NCBI RefSeq assembly: GCF_033115175.1
Contig: NC_084845.1
Span: 2,668,501-2,732,500 of the forward strand
Reading direction: 5' to 3'
DNA length: 64,000 nt
Origin: Lepus europaeus
Lineage: Eukaryota; Chordata; Mammalia; Lagomorpha; Leporidae
Position 1 is the first letter of the stretch. Each line of letters opens with the position of its first letter. Positions 45,101 to 54,228 of this stretch are shown here, piece by piece. The position numbers and the translations under genes were made by a program. The notes under the pieces were generated by a model that was not told the origin of the DNA, did not search any database, and saw only the letters and a program-made list of their open reading frames with translations.

Positions 45101-48100
45101 CCATGGTTAGTTGACTTCGTGAGCTGAGGATATGGAGGGCTGTGTGTATTAAAATCTGAATTTCATATCAGTTCCATATGCCACAGTTTTCTCTATTTCC
45201 CAATCATTCACAAGGTGAAGACCATTTCTAGCCCATGGGAGCTAGATCTGCCCACTGGCTGCACTTCGCCAATCCCTGCTCGGGCTTGTCTAATCCCCAC
45301 ATAGGAACAAAGACCCAGGGTGGTGATGTCCACGTTTTTTAAAGAAAACAGCTAGAGATAAAGATTGGAAACGAGTGAAGCTTTCAAACATTGGCGATAG
45401 ATTAAAACCACGAAAACGGCAATGGTGGGCGCCACAAGGTGGGTTTGCCAACCCACAGCCAGAGGGTTCCAATGCACTGCCCATCTTCGCTGTCTTAAGA
45501 CTTTTCAATAGTTCCCTTATTCACTTGGAAGCAGCAAAATAACTCTGCTAGAATCATAGAATTTTTAAACCAAAAGCAATCTTAGGATTAAGTCAAATCA
45601 AAAGCCGAGTTACTGAAGTCCTCCGACTCTCCAGTCGGTGGAAGTGGGAATGTGACTGTTCCCATGCCCTGCTTGTGGCGTGCATCCTGTATTTGAGCCT
45701 CTGCACCACGTTAGGTACTTTCTAACCCTTCTTGTCAATGGGAAAGTGACGGGTGGCCACGCGGGGCTGGGGCAGCAGAAGGCAAAGCGACCTCCGAGGG
45801 CCTGGGGTGGGCGGCCACACGCAGCCTTCCCTGAGCCGATTCTGCTGTCGCTGACGCGCGGCTCTCTGCTGGTGTTCCCACGCAGGTTGCTCTTCTGCTG
45901 CCTCACCGAAGCGTGCTGCAGCTCCATCGGGAGAGTTCTTCTGCTCAGCAAAACCCTGAAGCATCTAGACCTGAGTGTGAATTTCCTACAAAACCACGGA
46001 GTGTTGGTCTTGACCCTGCCTCTGATGTTTCCCACCTGCAAATTACAGGAGCTGGAGTAAGTTCCCCTGGCTCCCTTGGAGGTCCGCATCCCTGCCGGGT
46101 AAGGGGTGAGTGCTGGAGCAGCCAACAGAAGCAAGGAGACTTGAGCAACGCTCCCCGTGACAGGCAGCATAAAAGCAGGGCAAGATCTGATTGTGAAACT
46201 AAAAGGGCAGAGAGTAAAAATCCCCGAAGCTCAGTGTCACAGAGACCCAGCTAGCAACGCTGGGGTGGTGGGAGGTAGTGACGCAGGAGGAGGGCCCCGG
46301 GGAGTCAGCCCTGCCCTGGCCCCCGTGTTGGTGGAGGAGGGGAAACGTGGGGGTAGACAACAATGAGGGCATCTGTGTTTGGCAATAGCTTTTTTGGAAA
46401 AAGGGGGTGTTGGGAGCGTAGCTAGTGGGGAGACAGCGGAGCTGAGCCCACTGGTGTGGAAGCATCGAAGGGTGCTTCAGAAAGTTCATGGAAAATGCAG
46501 TTAAAATGTTTATTTTGGTGAAAAAATCTGAAGTCCATGAATGGTCTTCTCATGTGTATTCTCATGAATGTTTTACAGATCCTCGACACACACACACATG
46601 TACACACTAACACACACATGCACACACGTACAGTCACACGTGCACACACACACACTGTGCTCCACCAGAGGGCGGCCTTGGTCACGAGGCAATGGCCTTG
46701 GACTAAGCTCTCGGGGGAGGCAGGTACAGACACACACATACACACACATACACATGGACATGCACATTCACACATGCACACACACATTCCCACATGTACA
46801 TAGACACTCACATATGTGTGCACACACACACTGTGCTCCACCAGAAGGCTTTGGTCACGAGGCAATGGCCTTGGACTAAGCTCTCGGGGGAGGCAGGTAC
46901 AGACACACATGTACACACGTACACACTCACATGTGTTCACATACACACTGTGCTCCCTTGGTCACGAGCCAATGGCCTTGGACTAAACTCTTGGGGGATG
47001 CAGGTACAGACTGGGCAGGGCCTCGCCTCCATGCCAAACAACAAACATTCTCAACTTCTGAGTGGATGAGAGACATCATCTCTCTGAAAAACAGTTACTG
47101 TGGTTTTTATCCGTTGGAGATACTTACGTTGAAGTCGTATTTTGAAAATGTAGCTCCAGTGTCCTCCTTCGGCTCAGAAATATGAAAAATGTAAATAATA
47201 AACACGTGTACTTCTCATAGGCCAGCAGCACCGTGGTTCATGAGCTCCTGAACAGAAATGCCCAATGCACTGTGATAATTTAATCAGCGTTAGGGTGTCC
47301 TCTTATTTGAAATGTGTTTTTGACGTGTAGTTACAACCTAAATCCACGTCTCACTTTAATTTGGGAATAGGCGGGTCGGTGGGAAGGTAGAAACTCTGGG
47401 GGCCTCCTTTCTTCTACAGTCTTGGCTCTTCCGGCCTCTCCTAGGAACCTGTCTTAGGGAGCGTGGCATAACCCTTGTTTCTCTCCTTTGGTTTCCATGG
47501 GTGCTCAGTAGGTTGAGGTACATTCCCTCAGTGCCGTGGAGTAGGAGCCAACATGCGTTGTCTCTGAAAGATAAATACTGTTTGCAGCTTGGTGGGCCAC
47601 ATGGCCTCTGTTACAACCGCTCAACTCTGCCAAGCCGATGAGCAGCCGTGAACAAATCGATCACTGAACGGATGTGCCAGGTCCCAGTGAAACTCGCCCT
47701 GCAGACCCAGGAGTTGTCAGGATTCGGCTCACAGCTGCGTTTCACCTGTAGACCCCAAATGCGATGCTGCGCTTAGTCTTCAAGTCTACCCACCCACTCG
47801 GTCTGGGCTGGGGCCTCTCCTGAGAGCTCCCATAGTCATCTCAACCTCAGCATCGTTGGTGGCACTTCCTTTGCCTCTCAACTTGAAGATGTGGCTGTGC
47901 TCTGTCACTGCAGGTGTGGTTGGCACGTCGTTACTGCTTCACGATTGTTTTTTTAAATGGGCTTGTACATTTTTTAAAATTTGACAGGTAGAGCTTACAG
48001 ACAGTGAGATAGAGAGACAGAGAGAAGGATCTTCCTTCTATTGGTTCACCCCCCAAATGGCTGCTATGGCCGAAGCTACGCCGATCCAGAGCCAGGAGCC

Positions 48101-51100
48101 AGGTGCTTCCTCCTGGTCTCCCATGCGGGTGCAGGGCCCAAGCACTTGGGCCATCCTCCACTGCCCTCCTGTGCCACAGCAGAGAGCTGGACTGGAAGAG
48201 GAGCTACAGGGACCAGAACCGGCGCCCATGTGGGATGCCGGCGCTGCAGGCAAAGGATTAACCTAGTGTGCCATAGCACCAGCCCCTTCGTGATTATTAA
48301 ATAGAGAATACGCTTAGGGTTTTCTAGAAACTACTTCCAAAGTTACTCAGCAAATAATTACGAAGTGTGTACTAGTCAGCAGACGCTCCTCTAGGTGGCT
48401 TGGATACATCAGTGAACACACAAATCCAATGTCTTAAAGGATCTTGCTTTGGCACTGTGGAAGACAGAAGATAAATAAGACATGAGCACATTATGTATCG
48501 TTAGGCTAGGGACCAGCAAATTAGGTCATCTGGGGGCCCGGTCTAGTCCTTAGCCTGTTTCTGAAAATAAAAGTTCTGAAACAGTCATTCTTGTATATGG
48601 TGTCTGCAGGTGCTTCTGACCTATTATGGCAAAGGTGAGCGGCTGTGGCAGATACCATGGGGTCCATGACGCCTAAAATGTTTATCATATGGCCCTTTAT
48701 AGGAAAAGGCTGTTCCCTCCATCGGACATGAAAGGTGCTATGGGAACTCGGAACATAGTGGCCATTTCTTTTTGTTTGTTTGTTTTTCAAAGATTTCCTT
48801 TATTTTTTTTTTAAACGTCAGAGTTACACAGAGAGAAGGAGAGGCAGAGAGAGAGAGAGGTCTTCCATCTGCTGGTTCACTCCCCAGTTGGCCACAATGG
48901 CTGGAGCTGTGCTGATCCGAAGTCAGGAGCCAGAAGCTTCCCCTGGGTCTCCCACGTGGGTGCAGGGGCCCAGGGACTCGGGCCATCTTCTACTGCTTTC
49001 CCAGGCCATAGTATAGAGCTGGGTGGGAAATGGAGCAGCCAGGACTCGAACCGGCACCCATATGGGATGCTGGCACTGCAGGCAGCAGCTTTACCCACTG
49101 CACCACAGAGCCAGCCCCCATAGTGGGCATTTCTAAGCAGGATCCATCAGTGTAAGCCTCATTGACAAGGGGACACTGGAGCAGCACCTTGGTGCTGATC
49201 TCGGTGGTGCAGTCCACTAGGGTTGGGCTTTTAGGGGAGGACACTGGCCAGGGGGCCAGGGCAGAGGGCTGGCACATAAGCATCCCACAGTGCTGGGTGA
49301 ACAGTGAGAAGGGCAGGAGGATGGGCAGTGAGTGCAACTGTGGCAGTAGAAGATGTGGGCAACACGGGCAGGGAAAACAATGGCAGAGCGGGCGAAAACA
49401 CGCACAAGTGTGAGGACTTGGGGAGGAAGAACCATGGGGCGCATTTTTGGTTATAAACGCAGTGCGTTTAGCTCTGTCAGTACTGTCGGTTGTTGACATG
49501 AACACTGGACGGTAGAAGAGTGGATCTCAGTAGAGTTTGTCCAAAGTGATCGTTTGGAGCTCAGGTTCAGCATCGTGGAAACCTGGGTTGGAACTGTGAC
49601 ATCCCGCTGTCTGTGTCCTTAGATGAGAGAGGCTTAGCGTGCCCTGGTTCCAGCTTCCTTGTTTGTCAAATCTGGATAACAGAGACCGCAGGCCCAGTCA
49701 GCAAGTCACGAGCTTCAGATGGTGCCGATACGTTTTATGCCATCTGTCGACATTGACACTGCTTGTGTCCCATCGAGCCCCTTCTTCACGAATGTCGTAG
49801 ACGGGACCAGGAACTTGGCCCTCCGTGACATGAAACCTTTGAAACCGTGGCCACGACTCAAACTCTCGCTCGCCTTTTGCAGGCTGTCTGGCTGCTTTTT
49901 CAACAGTGACGTCTGTCGGGATATCGCCTCCGCCATCGTTAACAACCAAAACCTGAGGAGCCTGGAGCTTGGGAGCAATCACCTGGGAGACGCGGGCGTG
50001 ACGCTGCTGTGCGAGGCCTTGCGACATCCCAGCTGCAAGCTGGAGAACATCGGGTGGGTACCTGGCGGAGACGTCGCACTCTGTGTTCAGAAAACCTCAG
50101 GCAGGGGTGAGGACAGGACCAGGCTGGCTGGGAGGGGAAAGCTCAAGCATGGTGACACCCTGCTGTGTGATACGCTCTTTGTCCAGCGCCTCACAAACAT
50201 CAAGTTCACACCTGTCGACTCTGCGTGTCTCTCTGCGAGGACTGGGTCCTGTCTTACCTGGGCGTCTCCTCGTTGCAGGCTGGAAGAGTGCATGCTAACC
50301 AGTGCCTGCTGCGAGTCTCTCGCATCCGTTCTTAGGAGCAGCAAAACGCTGAAAAGACTGAATCTGCTTGGGAACAAGTTGGATGACAAAGGAATTGTGC
50401 AGCTTCTTCAGGGCTTGGGCCAGCCAAGCTGTGTGCTTCAGACCCTGGGGTAAGCGGATGCTGTTTTCCTGGCGTAGCGGGCAAGTCTGTGTTGGGATGG
50501 TCGCGAGTATATGAGGTGGTAGTAAGCCCTGTTGCCAGCTTCAGATACCTTAAAATGAGAATGCTTTTCCCTTGTTGCTATGTCGAGAATGCGTGTCAGA
50601 CCTTTAGAGCGTAGTATGTTGTTAATGTTGAGTAAAGTGTAACAGTTGGTACTTCCTGTTACGTGTGATCTAGGGAGGAAAACGCCCTATACGTCAGTGT
50701 TCTCTGTGTTCTTTGCTTGGGTCCTTTATTTTAGAGAACTTACATAGCCAGCTCTCAGCCCAGCGTTCTACAGCTCGAAAACAAAGGTCGCCTTCCTTTC
50801 TGTGTGAACTGCTGTGCAGCACGTTTCTGTCAACGTGGGGTTTGACACACTTCTTACCTCGTGGTATGGGAGCCAGGAGTCCCGTCGTAGCTTTGTCGGT
50901 CCCAAGGATCTCTGATGAGGCTGCCATCCACGTATCATCCACACTGCTGGTGTGGCGTGATCCAGTTTCTGTCGGGCTGTTGGATGGAGGCCCTTGGTGC
51001 GTGGATGGCTACTGGTGGAAGTGGTATCTTATTTTTACCTGTTAGATGCAAACTACAGATCCCACCTACACTCAAGGGGGTTTTGCAAGGGTGTGGCTGC

Positions 51101-54072
51101 CACAGGAGAGGATCAGTGGAAGCCATCTTGTTTTATCTTTTTACAGATTTACTTACTTGAAAGGCAGAGTTACAGAGAGAAGGGGAACAACAGAGCCCTT
51201 TGATCTGCTGGTTCCTTCCCTAAATGGCTGGCCACAACAGCCAGGGCTGGGCCAGACTGAAGCCAGGAGCCTGGAACTCCATCCGGGTCCCCTACACGGA
51301 TGATGGGAGCCCAAGCATCCAGACCATCTTCCACGCTTTCCCAGGCACGTTAGTAGGGAGCTGGATCCGAGTGTGGCAGCTGGCACTGAAGTCAGTGCTG
51401 ATGTGGGCACGGTGCCGGCACTGTGGGCGACAGTTTAACCCGCTGCACCAGAACACCGGCTGCCGGAAGGTATCTAAAAAACTGCCCACCATGAGTTTCT
51501 TCCATACTTTGTCCACATATCTAGAAAGTTGCGGGGAAACCTAGGATTCGGTTCCTAGTCTATTATGTTCTTCAGTCTTTAAACATTTACGTTTTCTGAT
51601 TAACATTGAACAATTGCTTAAATGTCAAGGCTACAGGTGATATCCTTAAGAATGTCCACAGTGTGTACCGACCGGATTGAAGCAGTCACCCGTTCGCTCT
51701 CCCCGTTTTTACTCTGTCCAGAGTCGTCAGTGTTCAGGTTGCTGTGCCTTGGATTAGAGACCCCGGAGTCAGTGTTTGGGTTGCTGTACCTCGGGTTAGA
51801 GACCCCGGAGTCAGTGTTCGGGTTGCTGTGCCTCGGGTTAGAGACCCCGGAGCCGTCAGTGTTTGGGCTGCTGTGCCTCGGGTTAGAGACCCCGGAGCCG
51901 TCAGTGTTTGGGCTGCTGTGCCTCAGGTTAGAGACCCCGGAGCCGTCAGTGTTTGGGCTGCTGTGCCTCGGGTTAGAGACCCCGGAGTCGTCAGTGTTCG
52001 GGTTGCTGTGCCTCGGGTTAGAGACCCAGTACAAGTATCCTGGACTCACCATGCTCAGGCACAGGCAGGGCGTTGCATTTCCCACTTGGCTTTTCTCAGA
52101 TGGAGAACCAGGATATTTATCTCAGGACGCTTATGGTTAGGTCTGACTCAGTCTGCGTGAGACTTGGCTCTGAACTGTTTTCCTGTATCCTCCCCGAGTG
52201 ACACTTTTCCATAGGCACAAATATTGAGTCACAAAGATGCATAGAAAAACTCAATTCAAACACCACAACCTTTCCAAATCCTTGACTCCCTTTACCCAAA
52301 GCTCACCTCATCTTCCAAATTGCAAAACAGCACAATAAATGCAGCCTCTGTTGGCCACGCGAGAAGTTCCATGATGGGAGGGATTTCTTCCTATTCAGTG
52401 TTACGTCCCAGCACCTACGTGCTCAACAACGCTAAAGAGAAGGAATGAGTGGAATTGGGGTAAGAACGGTATTTCGCGCAGTGTTCACAGATGGAGGGGT
52501 GCAGAGTACGTGAAGGTGACCATGAATCCCTCCCTAGGCTTGAAGAGAGGACTTCAGTGTGAAGGAGCAGGTGTGCTGTGTCTCCAGCTGTGCTAGTGCA
52601 TTGTCGTGGAAGGCTTTGACCCTCGGTGCTGGATTCTGTGAACCACGAGTGGTGCCACGTGTGATGAGGCTGCAGTGAGCTAAGTTTGCCAAGACTGAGT
52701 GCACAGCGATACGGAGGCCACGAATCCCAACTCCACCCTCTTCGCCCTGGCTCGTACTCCAAACCTCATGGAGAGACCTCCTAACTCAGTGTTTCTAGTC
52801 CGCAGGCAGCATGGGATCCACCCCCCCAGTGCCCAAAGGGTGATACATGGGAGATTAGTAATTAAGGTAGCAAGATTGAAACAATGTAGTTCAAAAAGTT
52901 CACATAAAATGGAGTCAGAGGGGCCGGTGCTGTGGTGTAGCAGGTAAAGCTGCCACCTACAGAGCCAGCATCCCATTAGGGCGCAAGTTCTAGTCCTGGC
53001 TACTCCACTTCTGATCCAGCTCTCTGCTGTGGCCTGGGAAAGCAGTAGAAGATGGCTCAAGTGCTTGGGCCCCTGCACCCATGTGGGAGACCTGGAAGAA
53101 GCTCCTGGCTTTGGATTGGCTCAGCTCAGGCTGTTGTGGCCATTTGAGGGGTGAACCAGCAGATGGAAGACCTCTCTCTTTCTCTCTCTCTTTTTGCCTT
53201 TCAAAAAAAAATAATTTTTTTTTAAAAAATGGAGTTGAGGGCTGGCGCCGTGGCTCAATAGGCTAATCCTCCACTTGCGGTGCTAGCACCCCGGGTTCTA
53301 GTCCCGGTCAGGGCACCGGATTCTGTCCTGGTCGCTCCTCTTCCTGTCCAGCTCTCTGCTCTGGCCCGCGAGTGCAGTGGAGAATGGCCCAAGCCTTGGG
53401 CTCTGCACCCGCATGGGAGACCAGGAGAAACACCTGGCTCTGAGCTTCGGATCAGCGCGGTGCGCCAGCCGCAGCGGCCATTGGGGGGTGAACCAACGGT
53501 AAAGGAAGACCTTCCTCTTTGTCTCTATCTCTCCCTGTCCACTCTGCCTGTCAAAATAAATAAACATTTTTTAAAAATGGAGTTGAAAGGCAATTTTGGT
53601 GCCAAAAACTTTTGAAATCTGTGTATATGTGGGATCTTCAAAAAGTTCATGGGAAATGCATAATATGAAAAAATATGGATTTTAAGCTTTTTTGCATCAA
53701 AAGAAAGTTGCCTTTTAAGTAAATTTTTCCATGAACTCTTTGAAATGCGCCTCAGTAACTTTTTGAAATAATGGGATTCTCCCTCTGTATTTCCTCAGGC
53801 TGGAAGTGAGCAACGTGGGTGCAGAAACCCAGAAGCTGCTGCAGGCCGTGAAAGAGCGAAATCGCAGCCTGGAGTTTGTGAGTCAGTCCTGGGCCAGGCG
53901 AGAAGGCAGAGGGGCCGGTGGCTGCGCTGACTGTCCGAGTCCTTCAGAGCCGAGCTCTGCGAGGCAAAAGGAAGCCTGGCACTTAATCACCTCCAGAATG
54001 CCCAGGCAGTTCAGACCCTTAGAAGGGTCTGCCGCAGGCAGTGGGCAGCCCCCTCAGACGCACTGTGCATGA
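33061..54072 (+). CDS. NLRP11: NLRP11 orthologue, complete spliced gene
   Basis: A cytosolic NLR-family receptor. Human NLRP11 has been linked to cytosolic LPS sensing, inflammasome assembly and type I interferon control. Nine coding exons: 33061-33340, 36595-38161, 38858-39019, 41215-41382, 41810-41980, 45886-46056, 49883-50053, 50279-50449, 53799-54072. They total 3135 nt with the stop, predicting 1044 residues (human about 1033). All introns are GT-AG with matching phases and there are no internal stops. Diagnostic NLRP11 stretches include DLDLLWFLQTLSDKQFQSFK, KNLNVFL, HEINQIT, LLFILEDLDNI, SLMFPTC-like LRR ends and LMKCDLKAS. Walker A is GEGAIGKT at residues 156-163. The divergent neighbour is NLRP4, as in human. 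NLRP13 or NLRP8 are poorer fits because the PYD and NACHT wording follow NLRP11. The start could instead be the in-frame ATG at 32980. Confidence 0.92.
33341..34790. other. NLRP11: NLRP11 first coding intron, 5' half
   Basis: No transposon recognised; no coding pattern. Confidence 0.5.
34808..35137 (+). mobile_element. CSINE
   Basis: AGGCTGGTGCTATGATTGG start; 17-base duplication AAAAAAATCTGAAACTG at both ends. Confidence 0.95.
35513..35838 (+). mobile_element. CSINE
   Basis: GGGACCAGCACCATGGCTC start; duplication AAAAATGGGTACCTT, one mismatch. Confidence 0.95.
36030..36368 (-). mobile_element. CSINE
   Basis: TTATTTATTTGAAAGGCAG start with (GA)n, ACCACAGCACTGGCCCC end; about 225 bases before the NLRP11 NACHT exon. 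Confidence 0.94.
36595..38161 (+). CDS. NLRP11: NLRP11 coding exon 2: NACHT and associated domains
   Basis: A 1567-nt exon, open throughout. The acceptor CTGGTTCAG precedes GTCACAAAGAG; the donor is GCTCG before GTGAGT. It encodes KVLYQWE, the P-loop GEGAIGKT (36780-36803), SYVVYLTSHEINQ, the Walker B region LLFILEDLD (residues 227-235), SWFLISSR and QEFCAAIAYMM. The Walker B acidic pattern (ED-L-DN) is not the usual D-G-x-D-E, but human NLRP11 as I recall it has the same unusual pattern, so this looks ancestral rather than decayed. Confidence 0.94.
38210..38229 (+). repeat. Poly-C run of 20 near an NLRP11 donor
   Basis: An uninterrupted C tract begins 49 bases after the NACHT-exon donor of NLRP11. 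Its exact length is likely unreliable in sequencing. Confidence 0.9.
38858..39019 (+). CDS. NLRP11: NLRP11 coding exon 3: first LRR-region exon
   Basis: A 162-nt exon encoding QVRNLAYWRDICSLLHTSEN, LRELELCNSELHS and SCRLQTLK. The acceptor is TTCTGTGTAG before TCAGGTGAG. The alternative AG three bases on (TCAG) would break the phase with the previous exon. The donor is CTCTCAA before GTAGGT. Confidence 0.9.
39271..39590 (-). mobile_element. CSINE
   Basis: TTTATTTATTTGAAAGAG start; duplication CTGTATCACTT. Confidence 0.95.
40125..40372 (+). mobile_element. CSINE (old, 5'-truncated)
   Basis: CAGTCCAGCTCCCTGCTAAT, TGGGAGACCTGGAAGC and CCTTTCAAATAACC mark it. Confidence 0.8.
41215..41382 (+). 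CDS. NLRP11: NLRP11 coding exon 4: LRR exon
   Basis: A 168-nt exon encoding LSNLTVGSEYDDLFKAIAQI and MFSLLHEMLDSPACNLQHL. The acceptor TATCTTCCACAG precedes GTTGTC; the donor is CTTGTG before GTGAGC. It matches the NLRP11 unit with MFSLLH. Confidence 0.9.
41810..41980 (+). CDS. NLRP11: NLRP11 coding exon 5: LRR exon
   Basis: A 171-nt LRR module encoding LMKCDLKASVCGHVASLLV, LKKLTLSNNPLKNDGVKIL and CDALLHPNCTLESL. The acceptor TTGTTCTTGCAG precedes CTTGATG; the donor is CTGGT before GTAAGC. This is among the best-conserved NLRP11 exons here. Confidence 0.92.
43349..43645 (-). mobile_element. CSINE
   Basis: AATTTGACAGGCAGAGTTG to CATGGCGCCGGCCC; duplication TTTTCTCTTAATTTTT. Confidence 0.95.
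44860..45142 (+). mobile_element. Tigger/MER2-like non-autonomous DNA transposon
   Basis: It begins CAGTTGGACCTGAGG and ends GGATATGGAGGGCTG, imperfect inverted ends. The interior has ACCAAAATCTCCAGTGCTCA, ATAACCTACATGCATCC and GATCCATGGTTAG, matching the MER2/Tigger2 pattern I know. A TA precedes it. It is in an NLRP11 intron. Confidence 0.65.
45886..46056 (+). CDS. NLRP11: NLRP11 coding exon 6: LRR exon
   Basis: A 171-nt LRR module encoding LLFCCLTEACCSSIGRVLLL, LKHLDLSVNFLQNHGVLVL and LMFPTCKLQELE. The acceptor GTTCCCACGCAG precedes GTTGCTC; the donor is CTGGA before GTAAGT. The NHGVLVLTLPLMFPTC segment is characteristic of this NLRP11 repeat. Confidence 0.92.
46474..46565. mobile_element. 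Truncated copy of the palindromic mini-element
   Basis: GGTGCTTCAGAAAGTTCATGG and AAAATGCAGTTAAAATG resemble the left half of the element at 53629. The right half is lost at the CA-rich array. Confidence 0.5.
46590..47015. repeat. Compound CA-rich higher-order repeat
   Basis: CA/CACACATG-type microsatellite alternates with a unique-looking segment (TGTGCTCCACCAGA... AATGGCCTTGGACTAA...) that appears three times, near 46655, 46830 and 46950, progressively shortened. It is in the NLRP11 intron between exons 6 and 7. Confidence 0.88.
47950..48285 (-). mobile_element. CSINE
   Basis: AATTTGACAGGTAGAG start, CATAGCACCAGCCC end; imperfect duplication CTTCACGATTGTT. Confidence 0.92.
48508..48720. 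mobile_element. DNA-transposon relic (hAT-type, GGCAAACTACGGCCC family)
   Basis: It reads CTAGGGACCAGCAAATTAGG at one end and CCCTTTATAGGAAAAGGCTG at the other, with CCTGTTTCTGAAAATAAAAG and CCTAAAATGTTTATCATATG between. This order matches a common mammalian hAT-like short element. Family name uncertain. Confidence 0.55.
48770..49118 (-). mobile_element. CSINE
   Basis: CGTCAGAGTTACACAGAG start; 16-base duplication CATAGTGGCCATTTCT with one mismatch. Confidence 0.95.
49883..50053 (+). CDS. NLRP11: NLRP11 coding exon 7: LRR exon
   Basis: A 171-nt LRR module encoding LSGCFFNSDVCRDIASAIV, LRSLELGSNHLGDAGVTLLC and SCKLENIG. The acceptor CGCCTTTTGCAG precedes GCTGTCT; the donor is ATCGG before GTGGGT. 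Confidence 0.92.
50279..50449 (+). CDS. NLRP11: NLRP11 coding exon 8: LRR exon
   Basis: A 171-nt LRR module encoding LEECMLTSACCESLASVL, LKRLNLLGNKLDDKGIVQLL and SCVLQTLG. The acceptor CCTCGTTGCAG precedes GCTGGAAG; the donor is CTGGG before GTAAGC. The intron before it is only 225 bases. Confidence 0.92.
51138..51466 (-). mobile_element. CSINE (diverged)
   Basis: TTACTTACTTGAAAGGCAG start, GATCTGCTGGTTCC inside, ACCAGAACACCGGCTGCC end. Confidence 0.85.
51720..52027. repeat. 42/45-bp minisatellite, about 7 copies
   Basis: GAGACCCCGG recurs at 51757, 51799, 51841, 51886, 51931, 51976 and (as GAGACCCAG) 52021, so two units of 42 and four of 45 bases. Periods divisible by three keep both strands open, producing spurious ORFs. 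It lies in the last NLRP11 intron. Confidence 0.93.
52080..52275. repeat. Unclassified dispersed repeat, copy A
   Basis: Shares CAAATATTGAGTCACA and the preceding CTCAGATGGA with the right edge of the window, in the same orientation and order. I do not recognise the family. Confidence 0.6.
52916..53225 (+). mobile_element. CSINE, first of a same-site pair
   Basis: GGGGCCGGTGCTGTGGTG start; target AAAATGGAGT at 52906 and 53226. Confidence 0.95.
53240..53573 (+). mobile_element. CSINE, second of a same-site pair
   Basis: GGCTGGCGCCGTGGCTC start; AAAATGGAGTTGA at 53226 and 53574. About 225 bases upstream of the last NLRP11 exon. Confidence 0.95.
53629..53758. mobile_element. Palindromic mini-element (TTCAAAAAGTTCATGG family)
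   Basis: Ends TCTTCAAAAAGTTCATGGG and CCATGAACTCTTTGAAATGCG form an inverted repeat of about 20 bases around an AT-rich centre, a MITE-like structure. It sits just before the last NLRP11 exon. Confidence 0.6.
53799..54072 (+). CDS. NLRP11: NLRP11 coding exon 9: C-terminal tail and stop
   Basis: The final exon starts after CTGTATTTCCTCAG with GCTGGAAGTGAGC. It encodes VGAETQKLLQAVKERNRSLE, matching the NLRP11 pattern of TQ-LL-VKER. A non-repeat, basic and serine-rich tail of about 60 residues follows (RRMPRQ-like ITSRMPRQFRPL...), ending HCA-stop at 54070-54072. The tail is present in human NLRP11 too but is poorly conserved. Confidence 0.88.
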
Positions 54073-54222
54073 CGTGTGTGATGGAGACATTGGCCACAGC
54101 TGGGCTGCAGGGACGTCGTGGGTTTGCTGTCCATCCTGCTCGTCCTGGGCCCCTGCTGACGTGAGCCGCTCGCTGGTGCAGTTCCTACGTGTTTTCACAG
54201 TTCTGAGAGGATTGTATGAATC

Positions 54223-54228
54223 AATAAA
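54223..54228 (+). terminator. NLRP11: NLRP11 polyadenylation signal AATAAA
   Basis: A canonical AATAAA lies 151 bases past the NLRP11 stop, followed by GGTTAAAATG. This would give a short 3' UTR of about 170-180 nt. Confidence 0.75.

Larger units (their letters stand above)
42000..45885. other. NLRP11: NLRP11 intron 5, largely unassigned
   Basis: Besides the CSINE (43349) and Tigger/MER2-like element (44860), the intron is AT-rich with no clear signals. Confidence 0.45.
47016..49882. other. NLRP11: NLRP11 intron 6, 3' part
   Basis: Two CSINEs and one hAT-like relic are named separately. 47016-47936 and 49135-49880 have no recognised content. Confidence 0.45.
50450..53798. other. NLRP11: Last intron of NLRP11
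   Basis: It contains three CSINEs, the 42/45-bp minisatellite, an unclassified repeat and the palindromic mini-element. 50450-51137 and 52276-52905 are otherwise blank. Confidence 0.5.

Noticed and set aside
49719-50453. A single 244-codon ORF
   Set aside because: It is two NLRP11 LRR exons read through the 225-base intron, which happens to stay open. The splice sites and 171-base exon sizes favour splicing.
51618-52160. Repetitive ORFs on both strands (about 138-172 codons)
   Set aside because: Produced by the 42/45-bp minisatellite in an intron of NLRP11.
33061-54072. Assignment of the plus-strand gene to NLRP13, NLRP8 or NLRP9
   Set aside because: Those families differ in PYD start and NACHT wording; this gene follows NLRP11 in every exon and has the expected NLRP4 neighbour.
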